A stretch of DNA of 6,144 bases from Bacteroidales bacterium (GTDB lineage: Bacteria; Bacteroidota; Bacteroidia; Bacteroidales; WCHB1-69). The translations under genes were made by a program, and so were the position numbers. How positions within the stretch are numbered: the stretch's first letter is position 1; every line of letters starts with the position of its first letter. This document shows, piece after piece, positions 5,214 to 6,144 of the stretch. Under the pieces are notes generated by a model, which did no database searches, was not told where the DNA came from, and saw only the letters and a program-made list of their open reading frames with translations. The DNA is taken from positions 1 through 6,144 of the forward strand of contig JAFPXF010000042.1 of the NCBI GenBank assembly GCA_017394765.1, in the 5' to 3' direction.

Positions 5214-5533
5214 ATGAGCAAGAAAGAATAATCTGCCCCGTTTGCGGATATGACCGTTTGCCAGAGCCCCCTCGCGACGAACACGGTTGCCCGACATACG
5301 TGATCTTCCCGTGCTGTGGCTTCGAGTTCGGTTTCGATGACGATTCCGAAGGACACACCTATTCCACCTACCGGCAACATTGGATCGACCGGGGGTTCCC
5401 CTTCTTCAACGCGAAGAAACGGCCTGCCAACTGGAACGTTCGCACGATGAAACGGCAGCTGGAGAACACTACCTCCGCTCCCCCTGGCCCTGACCGGCCT
5501 GCGAGCCCTCCAACTCCATCTTCCCGAACTTGA
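5214..5533 (+). CDS. Small double zinc-knuckle protein, apparently frameshifted near its start
   Basis: The frame from 5183 encodes ICPVCGYDRL, then YVIFPCCGFEFGFDDDSEGH, YRQHWIDRGFPFF and KKRPANWN. This is a compact family with two cysteine pairs (CPxC and CC) that probably bind zinc; the family is uncharacterised, and I recognise it only by pattern. No ATG exists in that frame. The ATG at 5214 reads MSKKE and hits TAA at 5229-5231. Adding one A near 5228 would join MSKKE directly to IICPVCGY, a natural N-terminus, so a one-base deletion (true mutation or sequencing error) is likely. The in-frame TTG at 5258 would lose the first zinc pair. The final 20 codons after RQLEN, rich in Pro and Ser, lie over the convergent outer-membrane gene and look like read-through beyond a lost stop. 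It follows the toxin by 31 bases with no promoter of its own, so it is probably co-transcribed. Confidence 0.6.
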
Positions 5534-6144
5534 ACGACAGCCCGAACCGCACCGTCCGCGCCCGATAGCTCACACGCGTGGAGTCGCTGTAACTGTAATA
5601 GGGATTGGTGTTTACGGTCACGTTGCGGTTCCAGTCGAAGAGGTCGTCCACATTGACCCACACCGCGATGCGCCGCTTCCAGAACTCCGCCCGCAACCCG
5701 AGGTCGATGCTGTAGCTCGGCCGAACCGTGGTGAACAGGAACACGTTCTGCGACTGATAGTTGGCGGCGGCGTTCACCTCCAAGACCTTCCACAGCTTCG
5801 CCCAGAAGTTCAGCCGGAAACTGTACCCCAAATTCTCCGTCTCGTAGGGCTGATCCTCGTCGCGGAACTGGAACGCCGACTTTGTGTAATAGACATTGCC
5901 GTAAAAACGGATGTTCATAAAGCTCTTGAGCTGGTACGTAACATTCACCTCCGCACCCGTGTTCAGGGTCTTGCCCGCGTTGATGGGCTGCGAAAAATAG
6001 ACCATCCTTCCGAAAAACGGGTCGTAGCAGACATCCGCAAGGCTGGAGAACTCGTCTTTCGTGTTCTTGAACCACGCATTGACGCCCACGTTGCCGAACT
6101 TGTTGATGTACTTCGTCCAGCCCGCCTCAACCGAGTTGGTGAAT
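5469..6144 (-). CDS. Outer-membrane beta-barrel protein, C-terminal part (TonB-receptor-like), partial
   Basis: The minus-strand frame is open from the right window edge to TAG at 5469-5471, giving 224 codons; the N-terminus lies outside. The GTG at 6089 is not a real start, because the frame continues upstream (FTNSVEAGWTKYINKFGN). The sequence is a run of amphipathic beta-strands with Tyr/Trp/Phe girdles, such as NAWFKNTKDEF, MNIRFYGNVYY and SIDLGLRAEFWKRRIAVWVN. It then has the receptor-like element VDDLFDWNRN and a final strand, RTVRFGLSFKFGKM, before a short polar tail. This matches the C-terminus of the OMP_b-brl_3-type barrels of Bacteroidota, which act as outer-membrane transporters or receptors; the ligand cannot be read from here. 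The last 65 bases overlap the convergent zinc-knuckle frame, and no terminator is seen between them. The C/G-rich codon use is like that of kamA. Confidence 0.85.
   Translation of the reverse strand, partial: FTNSVEAGWTKYINKFGNVGVNAWFKNTKDEFSSLADVCYDPFFGRMVYFSQPINAGKTLNTGAEVNVTYQLKSFMNIRFYGNVYYTKSAFQFRDEDQPYETENLGYSFRLNFWAKLWKVLEVNAAANYQSQNVFLFTTVRPSYSIDLGLRAEFWKRRIAVWVNVDDLFDWNRNVTVNTNPYYSYSDSTRVSYRARTVRFGLSFKFGKMELEGSQAGQGQGERR

Noticed and set aside
5214..5235. Programmed ribosomal frameshift in the zinc-knuckle gene
   Set aside because: No slippery heptamer or downstream stimulatory hairpin was recognised; a simple one-base deletion or sequencing error explains it better.
5368..6075. 235-codon minus-strand open frame in another phase within the barrel gene
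   Set aside because: Arg/Gly/Val-rich shadow; the beta-barrel frame shows proper strand patterns and remains open to the window edge.

Overview
The window looks like a chromosomal segment from a member of the Bacteroidota (Bacteroidetes). The evidence is the -7 promoter motif TAnnTTTG upstream of several genes, the lack of obvious Shine-Dalgarno sequences, a TonB C-terminal domain fused to GldM-type domains (gliding/type IX secretion family), and an outer-membrane beta-barrel protein of the TonB-receptor-like class common in this phylum. Genus cannot be told from the sequence.

Layout. Positions 1-663 carry no convincing gene but are full of structure: two near-identical 40-base direct repeats, a 9-bp-arm hairpin, a 97-base element closed by a 12-bp inverted repeat that contains two further hairpins, and a very GC-rich 12-bp inverted repeat. 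Next come two plus-strand genes with strong C/G third-position bias: a YbgC-like hotdog acyl-CoA thioesterase (731-1156) and kamA, lysine 2,3-aminomutase (1295-2533). Each has its own likely promoter. kamA is followed by a perfect 13-bp-arm palindrome and then a clear intrinsic terminator.

From 2685 to about 5470 the content changes to more AT-rich, accessory-looking genes. A minus-strand gene (2685-3689) encodes a secreted protein with GldM/PorM-like C-terminal domains fused to a TonB C-terminal domain. Divergent from it is a two-gene operon that looks like an AbiE-type toxin-antitoxin module: an HTH antitoxin/repressor (3979-4545) overlapping by 8 bases an AbiEii-like nucleotidyltransferase (4538-5182). 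A 7-bp inverted repeat just upstream of the operon's -7 motif is a likely operator. Immediately downstream is a small double zinc-knuckle protein (CPVCGY...CCGF) whose reading frame appears broken by one base near its start. Its 3' end runs 65 bases into the convergent 3' end of an outer-membrane beta-barrel gene (5469-6144, minus strand), which continues beyond the window.

How the genes relate. The thioesterase and kamA both act on amino-acid or CoA metabolites but nothing proves a shared pathway, and no other lysine-fermentation gene is visible. The toxin-antitoxin pair is a self-contained unit. The most unusual items are the GldM-TonB fusion, the loss of all but possibly one of the interface zinc ligands in KamA, the frameshifted zinc-knuckle gene, and the nested palindromes at the left end.
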